From Flectonema sp. DT1601 (lineage: Eukaryota > Euglenozoa > Diplonemea > Diplonemida > Diplonemidae), in contig OZ025812.1 of assembly GCA_964019425.1 (NCBI GenBank), positions 759,027 to 823,026 of the forward strand: DNA of 64,000 bases, in the 5' to 3' direction. Positions within the stretch are counted from its first letter, which is position 1. Every line of letters begins with the position of its first letter. The notes beneath the pieces were generated by a model. The model had not been told where the DNA came from and did no database searches. It saw only the letters and a program-made list of their open reading frames with translations. Of this stretch, positions 55,519 to 64,000 are shown piece by piece. A program made the translations under genes and the position numbers.

Positions 55519-56062
55519 ATGGTCGCTCAACCAAAAGTACGTAGTCCCATATTCGACGGCACATAGCAACCAGATTTGGTCAAAATTTTTTAATTTAGTT
55601 TTACTTTATAAGTTGCTTTATATCAAGTTATCCTTAGTACCATAAAGTTCTTGAGTTCACTGTCTTTATCTTTAACAGAAAAAAAAAGTTAGAAAAAAAA
55701 ATAAAATGATTCGCAGAAGTAGAATACTCAAGGATTCATTGAAAGAGAGGTTGTTAGAATCTGAAGTTCTGATGACGGGTGGAACTCCTAGGGTTAATAA
55801 CAGTCCTCAAGGAATAATTTACAGCAGAAAGAAAAGAGATTATGTTCAATCGGACTCTTTAATCCTCCGAAGACAGAGGATGGCGTTGGGGAATCCATGG
55901 AGGACGCTACCAATATTATATCAGGTTGTGGAGAATGGTGATAATATATTTAATTGTCATCTACCACACGAATCAGAAGTTCAATTAGCGGGTGACAGAG
56001 TTAGAGCGAGGAGGTTAATGAAGGCAATTAGAAATAACAATAGCAGCGCAATCACTGAATGA
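55519..56062 (+). CDS. Small basic protein, unrecognised (2 exons)
   Basis: I propose a mini first exon, 55519-55536, encoding MVAQPK. The GTACGT donor is followed by an intron to an acceptor at 55677-55678, and exon 2 runs to 56062. Exon 2 is in frame from its first base, so the ATG at 55706 becomes internal. The 133-residue product begins with a strongly basic PKKKKVRKKNK, close to an SV40-type nuclear localisation signal. The rest is basic, with LKERLLES, a GTPRVNNSPQG turn, and SLILRRQRMALGNPWRTLP. No family recognised. An acceptor CATTCAG/TACAG lies 11-15 bases before the ATG. Without the mini exon the product would be 118 residues. Confidence 0.65.
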
Positions 56063-56458
56063 TGAGGTTTTCTTTTTTATATTCATCGTCATCAATATGG
56101 ATAGACAGAACGATATCTTTTCGTCTGTTTAACAGGTCAAAAAATTCACAATTTTAGGATTTTTTTTTTTAAACATTTTTTTTTGTGAGCAAATCGTTAA
56201 AAAAAACAACAACAATAACAACAAAAAAGCAAAAAAAAAAAAAAAAAAACGTGACGGTGATTCAAGTTATGTTGCGTCACAAGTTTTTTTTTTTTTTTTT
56301 TTTGCAGCTTCCGATTGAAGAAAAAAAAAAAAAAAAAAAAATAATAATAAGAATTTTTGTGATTTATGATTATAACTAGGAAATGTATTTCTGAAGTGTT
56401 GTTCTTTTTTTCTAAGTTGAATGTTGATTGTGTCCATGTTGATCTACCTCATCTCTCT

Positions 56459-56500
56459 AATTTACTACCCACCTTAGGTGACAGGGGCAATATGTTAATT
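56459..56500 (+). repeat. Duplicate of the acceptor/start segment of the next gene
   Basis: Forty bases (AATTTACTACCCACCTTAGG, then TGACAGGGGCAATATGTTAA) repeat exactly at 56624-56663, 165 bases downstream, where they form the start of the next gene. Confidence 0.85.
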
Positions 56501-56656
56501 TAAAATAGACCAACTGGTATTAATAAATTGAAAATGAAGTTCCTCAAAACAAACTAATGAAGGCCTAAGAGGGACGAGTAGTAAAAGATTAAGGCTGCGT
56601 ATACCACAATGTGTTTTTATACTAATTTACTACCCACCTTAGGTGACAGGGGCAAT

Positions 56657-57517
56657 ATGTTAACCTCAACAAGAGGTGTAGTCTGTCAGAGAAGATGTTA
56701 TTGGTTTGATAGGTTCGTAAGAACAGGTACTCATAACGACTCCTTAGCTGCGGTGAATGAAAACGGCAGACCAGTAAATAAATATGGGACTGGAGGAAGA
56801 GACAGAGATACATATTTTGGTTATATCCCAAACCACTACGAGTTAGAAGAGAGAGCAATGTTTGATAGAAAGACCATTGAACCAGAGAAGATTAGAGATC
56901 CTTGTGATGAAATACCGGACGTAATGACCTTTTTAGAGCGATCTGATCCAGACGCTTTTCAACTTGAAGAACATGAGAGCAAATTCTCTGACTGGAATGA
57001 TTTAATGACTTGTAGTTACATGGAATTAGTTTATAGAAAGAGCATACCCGCAGCTGAAGCAAAAATGATTTGGATCGCCCGAGAGCGATACAACTCTGGA
57101 GAGACTCTCCACAGACGTCCTCAACATGATTGGAAACAATGGGGTAAAAAACGACAGGAAAATCCTCCATTTCCAGAAAACTACTATCCACATATGAGGT
57201 ATGGATTTTTTTTTTTTTTTTTTTGCACCGACGAATTCGGAGAAGAAACTATTCAGATTAAAGAGCCGTTTTATTAATTATGTCAAAAATGTTTTCTATT
57301 TTCCCTAATACTGTCTGCAAATCAACAAAATATATATAAGGCTGTATCTGAATGGGTTTTCCCCTTCAAAAAAAGAATTTCTAGAAAAAAAAAAAAAAAA
57401 AAAAAAAAAAACAGAATCGCGAAGTACAGATCAATTGTTCAAGAGGCTCAGACTACTGGACACACCGTGAAGAGTTGGGCGCGTATGGAATATGCTCAGG
57501 CTGAGTTAGGAAAATAG
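56657..57517 (+). CDS. Unrecognised protein (2 exons)
   Basis: Exons are 56657-57198 and 57414-57517. The donor GTATGG and acceptor A-run-ACAG give an in-frame joint (HMR-IAKYRS). I prefer the ATG at 56657, 15 bases after a CACCTTAG acceptor, over the upstream ATG at 56609, which precedes it. The product of about 214 residues is rich in aromatic, Arg and acidic residues (RRCYWFDRF, GRDRDTYFGYIPNHYELEERAMF, PQHDWKQWGKKR) with no membrane segment. Composition resembles small accessory subunits of mitochondrial complexes, but I recognise no family. Reading through the intron would add a poly-Phe segment, a typical artefact. Confidence 0.75.
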
Positions 57518-57699
57518 AACTCAACAACTGGTGTAAGGAAGTAACACATCACGCTAGAAGATGTCCTTCCAGGACAACTTATCCAGACAAGTTTCTGAAA
57601 GTGGACATTGTTTTTTTGATTGATGACTTTAATCTAAAAAAAAAAAAAAAATAATTATAACCTGTTGGGAGTGTATTCCAAAAAAACCATTTTTTTGAA

Positions 57700-58350
57700 T
57701 CAGCACATCGTAGTGAGGCATCTCACTATTGTATATGGTTTGATTTTTTCTTAATTTAGTTGTTCTTTTTTTTTACCCCTCGACAGGAGTCCAACCCATA
57801 TCTCAACAGATCAGGAGTCCAACCCATATCCCAACAGATGCTTAGGTCCGGCGCAGTTATGACCTTAAACTGACTGTCATCTTACCTGATCCTTTTGGTT
57901 TTCATTTCTTGCTGAGTGATATGGCTATGTGCTGCCCAAATCTTTTGTGGTACATTTCTAAAGCTTTTCGGTAAGCCCACAGTACACTTATAATGCTTTG
58001 GACAACTGGGGGTGAACGATCCTCGGTACTGTTCCGGGGGTTTCTATTTTCTTTCGTGGAGTGTGGGCATATGGCACATGTGGTCGTATTATAAAGAAAG
58101 ATGTATATGAAAGAAAGAAGATTTTTTATTTTTTTCACCTTCCCCCCACTCCCAGATCATTTCTCTTTTATTTTCTTTAGTTGTTTACAACCTGTTAGCC
58201 TCTGGGCAAGGTGGAAGCTGGAAGTCGATCACTTCCAGCCAATACTATGAAACTACAATCTTCGCGATTGGGTCCTTACTGATGCGGGCTACCCAGACCC
58301 CTCGTAGTCATCAGTTCTGTATTTTGATAACTAACTAACTAACTATATCT
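57700..58350 (+). repeat. Probable retroelement 3' end remnant
   Basis: A non-coding segment with a short direct repeat (GGAGTCCAACCCATAT twice, 57786 and 57812) and a GC-richer stretch at 58190-58320. It ends in (TAAC)n at about 58330-58345. A terminal tetranucleotide run after a GC-rich 3' region is what many LINE tails look like. No coding similarity, so family unknown. Confidence 0.4.
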
Positions 58351-58543
58351 GTGTTTGTGTCCTCTACACCTTCATTATTCACAAAGACAAATAACAAAAA
58401 AAAACAATTATGGATTACTTTTTTTTTTGTTCATTCGTTTTACTACTGCTACCGCTGACAAGTCAAGAAATTGTTAATCCTTTGAGCCTTTAAAAATTGC
58501 AATATCAAAATTTACCCCATTTTTTTTTTTTCATAAGAAAACC

Positions 58544-59767
58544 ATGACCCAACCACCTGATAAAAAAGTAGGCTACTGGGGTGATACAAAAAAAGGAAAA
58601 CAACAAGGCAAGGGTACTCAAATATACCCCAACGGTGATGTATATCAAGGCGATTGGATGGAAGGTAAGATTCAAGGTAAAGGGATATACGCTTACTCAA
58701 ACGGATCGAAGTACGTCGGTGATTTCGATGACCAACTTCGACATGGTCAAGGATCTTTTCAATACCTAAATGGTGATATATATAACGGACAGTGGTACAT
58801 GGGTAAGAGAACTGGCAACGGCATCATGTACTACGGAGGTACAGATGCAAGTGAAACCTACACAGGTGAATTCCGCGAAAACAAACGAACAGGCGTTGGA
58901 GTCTACCTCTACCCAAACGGCGACGTATACTCAGGAGCATGGCACAACGATCAAAAACACGGTAAAGGTAAATTAAAGTACGCTACTGACCAGTCGTCCT
59001 TTGATGGGAACTGGGAATACGACAGCCCTCATGGAAAAGGTTCGTACACAGCTTCTGATGGACGTGAATTCTCTGGTTTGCTATGTAATGGTAAGTTCGT
59101 TAACGTTGATATTGCTTTAGAATTGAGATCACATTTATCATTTTTAGAACAAACTAGACCTCCGGAATTCTACGCAGCTCCTTCGAAACCTCGGTCACGG
59201 AGTTGTTCTGCTGTAGTTCCACACTTTGGAAGTGATTCTCATAAAACTACATCACCGGTAGATAACGAACAATTAAATCCTGTGCTATCAGATCCAACGA
59301 TTAAGTGCGTCATGGCTGCAAGACAATTCTTAAAGACTTGTAAGTGTAGTTTTGGTGTTGCAATTGCTGATTTTGAAAAACTCGGAAGACCATATCTCCG
59401 CGTTATTCAAGTCAAACCTGAAAGCCCTGCTTCATTATTTGGATTACGACGGGGTGACACCATCTTAGCTTTGTGTTCTACTCCAGTCTCAACTAAATCT
59501 GAATTCTTATCCATTTCTGATTCTATATCTCCAGGTACCTACTCAAAGCTAACTGTTGACAAAGAAGGCCATGGTCGTATCGAGAGAGACATATACAGCG
59601 CTACTACAATCCCAAAATCTGATTTTCAATTTCTTAAAAATGTCTCAAGGGGATTATGGACTGGTGGAGAAGAAGAAATCAGTAAGGTTTACAGTAAACT
59701 AGTTCACCAACCGACTATTCCTGAATGTTGGGTCTGTGGTTTAAGTGATCGAAGAAAGTCTTTATGA
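58544..59767 (+). CDS. MORN-repeat protein with a PDZ-like domain
   Basis: A 407-residue single-exon protein. Residues about 10-185 are seven to eight MORN repeats (GxGxxxYxNGDxYxGxW), for example YPNGDVYQGDW and YLNGDIYNGQW. MORN repeats form elongated beta-sheets that serve as membrane- or cytoskeleton-associated scaffolds. Residues about 265-340 resemble a PDZ domain: FGVAIADF, then RVIQVKPESPASLFGLRRGDTIL, the usual carboxylate-loop and GLxxGDxIL positions. A CWVCGLSDRRK segment near the C-terminus is odd. MORN plus PDZ suggests a scaffold at a flagellar or cortical structure; this is inference. An AG lies at 58536-58537, six bases before the ATG. Confidence 0.82.
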   Translation: MTQPPDKKVGYWGDTKKGKQQGKGTQIYPNGDVYQGDWMEGKIQGKGIYAYSNGSKYVGDFDDQLRHGQGSFQYLNGDIYNGQWYMGKRTGNGIMYYGGTDASETYTGEFRENKRTGVGVYLYPNGDVYSGAWHNDQKHGKGKLKYATDQSSFDGNWEYDSPHGKGSYTASDGREFSGLLCNGKFVNVDIALELRSHLSFLEQTRPPEFYAAPSKPRSRSCSAVVPHFGSDSHKTTSPVDNEQLNPVLSDPTIKCVMAARQFLKTCKCSFGVAIADFEKLGRPYLRVIQVKPESPASLFGLRRGDTILALCSTPVSTKSEFLSISDSISPGTYSKLTVDKEGHGRIERDIYSATTIPKSDFQFLKNVSRGLWTGGEEEISKVYSKLVHQPTIPECWVCGLSDRRKSL

Positions 59768-59954
59768 AAGAAAACAGATCGTTGTTTTATTTTTTTGTTT
59801 TTTTAAAAAAAAAACTATTTACACACTTATGAGTAATCATCGTTGACTGTCGCTTTCTAGCATTCAAGGGTTAGTTCTTGGCAACTGTTTTTGTTATTAT
59901 TATTATTATTAATTTTCTTTTTTAAAAAAAAATTACACAAAAGGTATCTGAATA

Positions 59955-62036
59955 ATGCCGAAATTAAAAACCAGCACGTTGAAGAAAAAAAAACTTCCGG
60001 ATGTGACGACCACCGTTGACGCACCTCAGAAACTACTACCGTCTGTTAAGAAGTTGAAAGAGGAGAGATGGTTTACGAGAAGTGTAGGCTGTCGGGATAT
60101 AGCTTCATTGGCCTTGGAGGAAAATGCTGTACAGCCATTGCTTCAATGTGGAACAGGAGAATTGCTACTTCCACTGTTATTTGATGAAAGCTACACCGTC
60201 AGACTCAACGCCATCAGAGCTATGCAAAACCTTTTGTTGGGAGCAGACTCAAATATATATTCAGGGAACGTTGCGGCATTCCAACAACTTAGAAGTTGTT
60301 TTGGTAATTCATTGACGAAATTGAAGACTGCGATAAGCGAGAATCGAGTCGATCCAAAAAATGAAAAACCATCAAAAAAAAAAGGAATGGAAATGGAAGT
60401 AGACGATGAAACAATTCCTCAGGATGACGTCCCGGAAACTATTAATCGATGTGGTGAACTACTAACAGAGTACTTACAACTGTTGGCTGGGTTTTGTTAT
60501 TACGAGGATTCATTTGTACAGTCATTCAGTACTGACGTCGAAGTTCTCACAGCCGTAATTGAATGCACAGCAATGCATCACATATCATCTAGCCGTTCTA
60601 CTGTCGCTGTTGCTGCTGCTGAGTTTCTCCTCCTCCTCTGTGACGATAATCAAACAGCGTTGCAAACCCTTCAGCATTCGATTTCTGCTGAATCACAGGC
60701 TATTCTCACCAATCTATTCACCTCTCCAGCGACAACTCCTACTCACATTCTTGCTAGAGTCATCATTTCAGGGGTCATGTGGCAATATCAAGGTCAGGCA
60801 TTGCGTAATGTATGTAGTCGGTTTTTTAAATCACAACTGATTTTTCCTACTATTTTTTTTTAAATAATACGACAACAGGTGCTTCAGCTTCTGATGGACA
60901 CAATGGCTTCTCTTCATCCGCATGCTGAGTGTCAGGAAGCATTGGCGCAACAAGGTGAGGCAAAGGTATGATTCTGTGTTATTACATTAATATGTCATAA
61001 TGTTAGACATTGGTAGTTAATATAACTCAAAAAAAAAAAAAAAAAAAAAACTTAGGGAACTGCTCTTCAACATCTCCACGACAATCTCCTCGTTCTGCAA
61101 AATGTTTTAGAAATTGGTACCAACATAATCTGCTCAACAGAAGCAACTGGTGAAGAAGATGATGAAAATATGTTTCGTCGAACAGAAGTAGGAAAAGTTG
61201 TTTTGGAACAGGGATTTGCATCGGCTGTTGGACAAAAGGCAGCAGAGATACTCGCCAACTCAAATAATATTGCTGTGGATGATGCTCTTAGAAATCCTCT
61301 TTCAGCTGGATCAGAAGAAGGTGAGGATGGTGAAGCCCTTCAGGAAGTCTACGACGAAGTAGAGACTGCAATGATCGTACTCGTTCTTAACACAATTATG
61401 GTTGTTCCGATTAAGAATGTAGGACCTCCAAATATGTTGTGGAACGGTCTTCAGATGGTTTTTAAAAGAGATGCGCTGCTCATCCCTCGTCTGCACGATT
61501 CTCCGAACACAGAACGTCGAATTCTCAGTCGTCTTGAAAATCTTTGTGCGTGTTTATGGACAGTTTTGAGAAAAGGTGATCCTGGATGTGTTCCAGACGG
61601 TGGGTTTATATCTAGTCTTGTTGGATTTACTGCTGAACGTAAAATGTGTAAAAAAGCAATCCAAAGTGAGGAATATTACGTTAACGTTCTTCGATTTATT
61701 GGTTCTGCTGTCCCTCATCTGAATGAAGCATCAGAAGTTAATATTCAAGCGGCAACTAGTTCATGTCAGCTCTGTATGGATTTTCTTAAGGAGGCATCTC
61801 TGATTCAAAATATCGAAGCAGCTAACGCCATTATAGATTCGTTCTCTGAAGATAATTGGAATCAGCATCTTTCAAGATTACGTCTTCTCAATCATTTGCA
61901 AACATTCGCATCGGCGTTGCCGTCTCGATTGGAAATTCTTTCAAATACAATTTCTGAAGAAATAGCACCTAGGATTGATATTGTTGTTAATAATTTACAG
62001 CCGTTTATTGATTACAAAAGAGGTGTTGGAATGTAG
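59955..62036 (+). CDS. ARM/HEAT-repeat protein, SYO1/HEATR3-like (3 exons)
   Basis: Exons are 59955-60809, 60879-60965 and 61056-62036, all phase 0, donors GTATGT and GTATGA. The 640-residue product starts with a Lys-rich segment (PKLKTSTLKKKKLP), then helical repeats (for example LLPLLFDESYTVRLNAIRAMQNLL) with an acidic, Lys-rich insert at about 135-155, and further repeats to the end. Length, basic N-terminus, the internal acidic insert and repeat layout fit the SYO1/HEATR3 family, which chaperones ribosomal proteins uL18 and uL5 during nuclear import. Similarity is by architecture, so another ARM protein is possible. GTGAGG a few bases before the exon 2 donor could be an alternative donor. 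Confidence 0.65.
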
Positions 62037-62489
62037 AGAAGTTGAGGGCTGTTTTTTATCTATTTTTTTTTTGTTCTTTTTTTTTTTTTTTTTATCTAGC
62101 CAAAAAAAAAAAAAAAAAAAAAATCTGTAAAAACCTCAACATGAAAAAATTGAAAATTATTTTTTTTCATGTTTGTTTGGGAAGTACACAACCAGGAGGA
62201 CCAAAGAAAAAAAAAAAAAAAGTTTGTTCATTTCGTTTATACTCATCACATTATTATCACATACGGACGTCGTTTTCCAGACGTGAGCATTACTGTAAGA
62301 TTAACACTAACTAATAATTCTTTTTTCTTTCTTTTTTCAAAACAGCAAAAAAAAAAAGATTTTGATGTTTTTTTTATTGTTTTGATCATTCATTTCGGAA
62401 TATATAATTTTTTTTTACTCTCCTTCCAATTGAAGTAGAAAACCATAACAAAAAACGGAGACGAAAAGTCAACAACGGAATAACTTAAA
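62037..62489. other. Intergenic, no gene seen
   Basis: AT-rich spacer with homopolymers; nothing recognised. Confidence 0.6.
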
Positions 62490-64000
62490 ATGCATATCGA
62501 CGTTCATACTGAGCCTCCCATAACTGAGGGGAATGATAATCATGTTTGGCAAGTAACCGATGGAGCTCAGTTGGAAGTGTCAGTACCCGAATTGATAAAA
62601 ACATTAGAAAAGAAGAATTTCGAAGAAGGAATGACACCCGAGGAATTCATGACTACATACGTCTTATTGATTGCTGTGAAAGTAACGACAGAGTCTCTCG
62701 ATTATGTTGAGAAAGGAAAACCAATTTCATGGTCAACAGTTGACTTAGACCCATCGACTCATCTTTTTCTAAGAAAGAAAAGACCAGAAGATGACGAACC
62801 AGAAGTAGCACCACTTCCTGATGAGCCTCCTCCTGGATTCGCTCCTACGGAACCTGAAACAGGAATGGCAACGGACACTAACGACTTACCAAAACATAAT
62901 GAGGTTCAAGTTAGTGGAACTCTTCCTTTGCAACATTTAAAAATATCAGCCCTGTCGTGGAAGAGTAACGCTGTAGGACCAGCGACTGGTATCAAAAATC
63001 GACCCATCTCAACTGCAACGATGTGTCCTTCTTGTGGTCGTCCTTTTGCTATGAATATCCCAGACGATCTTAGGAAAGGGAAAATGCTCAGCAACGAAAT
63101 GGAACGTGAGCTGGCTGATACTTTAGAAGCTCAGCGAGCAGTCTTGGAAGGTGAAAAGAGAATGTTGGAAGCTGAAGCGAATGATTTAAAAACAGCAATC
63201 AGCAAACTAAACGGAGGACTGACTCAGGCGAAGGAAGACGCTGCTGAGCTCTCACAGCTGTCGGACAGACAGCAGTCGTACACGTCATGGCTGGAGTCTG
63301 AAATTCGACAAACGAAATCAGAAATTGGTGAAGTTGGATTAGATTTTGATGCGTGTGTCAAGAGTAATAAACAACTAACAGGTCTCGTTGAGCAAGCAAT
63401 CACTAAACGTGCTGAATCAAAGTACTGGAACTCGAACGTTAACCAGCGTGCAGTCGGTCGAGATCACTTGGCTGGTCTTGCACCTGACATCTCAACTGCA
63501 CCTGAAGTATACACTTCACAATATCAATCAAAGCCTTCGACGTCAAAGAAAGATCGTTTGAGACAGTTGGTAAACCAGTATGTTAACTTAATATAATCCA
63601 CTACACGAGTTCTATAACAAACAAAAACACACATCAAACAGATACTACCAACGACACAATCCATCAAAACTTGGTATGGTCGACACTCTCGTAGACGAGT
63701 ATCGTGGTAAGGAAAGAGAACTATTAAGTCTGATGGCTCAGAAGTATGGTGATGCTACAGTACTCGCATATGATCCTATTTTAGACGATCACGGTATTGA
63801 TAATAATGGTATGGTAATATTGTTTTTTCTACTTGTTGTTTTAACACTACTGATTACATCAACAACAGCACCATCCGTACCCATAAGTGATCCAGACAGC
63901 TTCGGAGTACCTGACTATGGAGTGGTGAGACAACCGAGGGCGAGAAGTCCTCCACATCCACATCCTCATTCACAGCCTGTGGCGTCAACAAAAGCTGATC
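62490..64000 (+). CDS. Coiled-coil protein, unrecognised, 3' end outside the window
   Basis: Exons are 62490-63577, 63642-63808 and 63869 to beyond 64000; donors GTATGT and GTATGG, acceptors ending CAAACAG and CAACAG. The frame that ends at 63596 reads into the first intron. At least 462 residues are visible. It starts with an alpha/beta segment (WQVTDGAQLEVSVPELIKTLEKK), then a Pro/Glu-rich linker, a lone CPSCGRPF motif, a coiled coil (about residues 205-300), YYQRHNPSKLGMVDTLVDEY just after the first intron, and a Pro/His/Ser-rich region. The YNPSK-V-LL-Y type segment after a coiled coil is seen in several cytoskeletal proteins; I assign no family. Confidence 0.75.

Overview
The window is nuclear DNA from a single-celled eukaryote. 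It is AT-rich, with long A/T homopolymers everywhere. Protein genes have short GT-AG introns whose donors are mostly GTATGT. The gene set includes GAR1, CLP1, a ubiquitin-S27a fusion, CutA, a MORN protein and an EF-hand/WD40 protein of a type often tied to cilia. I cannot fix the lineage. All cellular genes are on the + strand, and almost every one has a pyrimidine tract and AG a few bases before its ATG. That would suit spliced-leader trans-splicing (as in Euglenozoa and some other protists), but introns in the 5' leaders would look the same.

Region 1 (1-37 kb) is a mobile-element complex. Module A is a non-LTR retrotransposon (LINE) with a zinc finger, reverse transcriptase, a CCHC knuckle and a restriction-like endonuclease. 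Its + strand copy (3-8262) is opened by a 3.2-kb insertion of a 1,357-bp tandem repeat. Downstream of it lie, in fixed order, a 3' region, a GATC-hairpin block, a GAGATACC block, an array of about 25 hairpin units (9.8-13.3 kb), a roughly 310-bp block I call TR, and a roughly 90-bp block I call IE. The same order recurs inverted at 22.6-19.7 kb, and IE-TR-array recurs again at 29-33.8 kb. Between these arms lie further LINE pieces and four copies of module B: GC-rich coding DNA with a ubiquitin-specific-protease-like domain, two RNase H1-type hybrid-binding domains, an RNase H-like fold and an acidic repeat tail. Modules A and B sit tail to tail across the array. Two 778-bp MITEs and a decayed piggyBac copy are inserted in TR and array DNA. 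A diverged LINE 3' piece lies at 35.7-36.7 kb.

Region 2 (37-64 kb) is a one-direction run of cellular genes. In order these are a Cys-rich/PTAAP-repeat/7-TM surface protein, a GlcNAc-transferase-like type II membrane protein, a taspase/asparaginase-2-like protein, the EF-hand/WD40 protein, CLP1, two nearly identical ubiquitin-S27a genes, CutA, GAR1, two small unrecognised genes, a MORN-PDZ protein, an ARM/HEAT protein resembling SYO1/HEATR3, and an unrecognised coiled-coil gene that runs off the end. RNA processing and ribosome assembly are over-represented (CLP1, GAR1, S27a, SYO1-like), but nothing in the sequence ties these genes together beyond direction and spacing.

The most novel items are the module A/module B architecture, the hairpin array with its repeated breakpoint sites, and duplicated acceptor-plus-start segments in front of two cellular genes.
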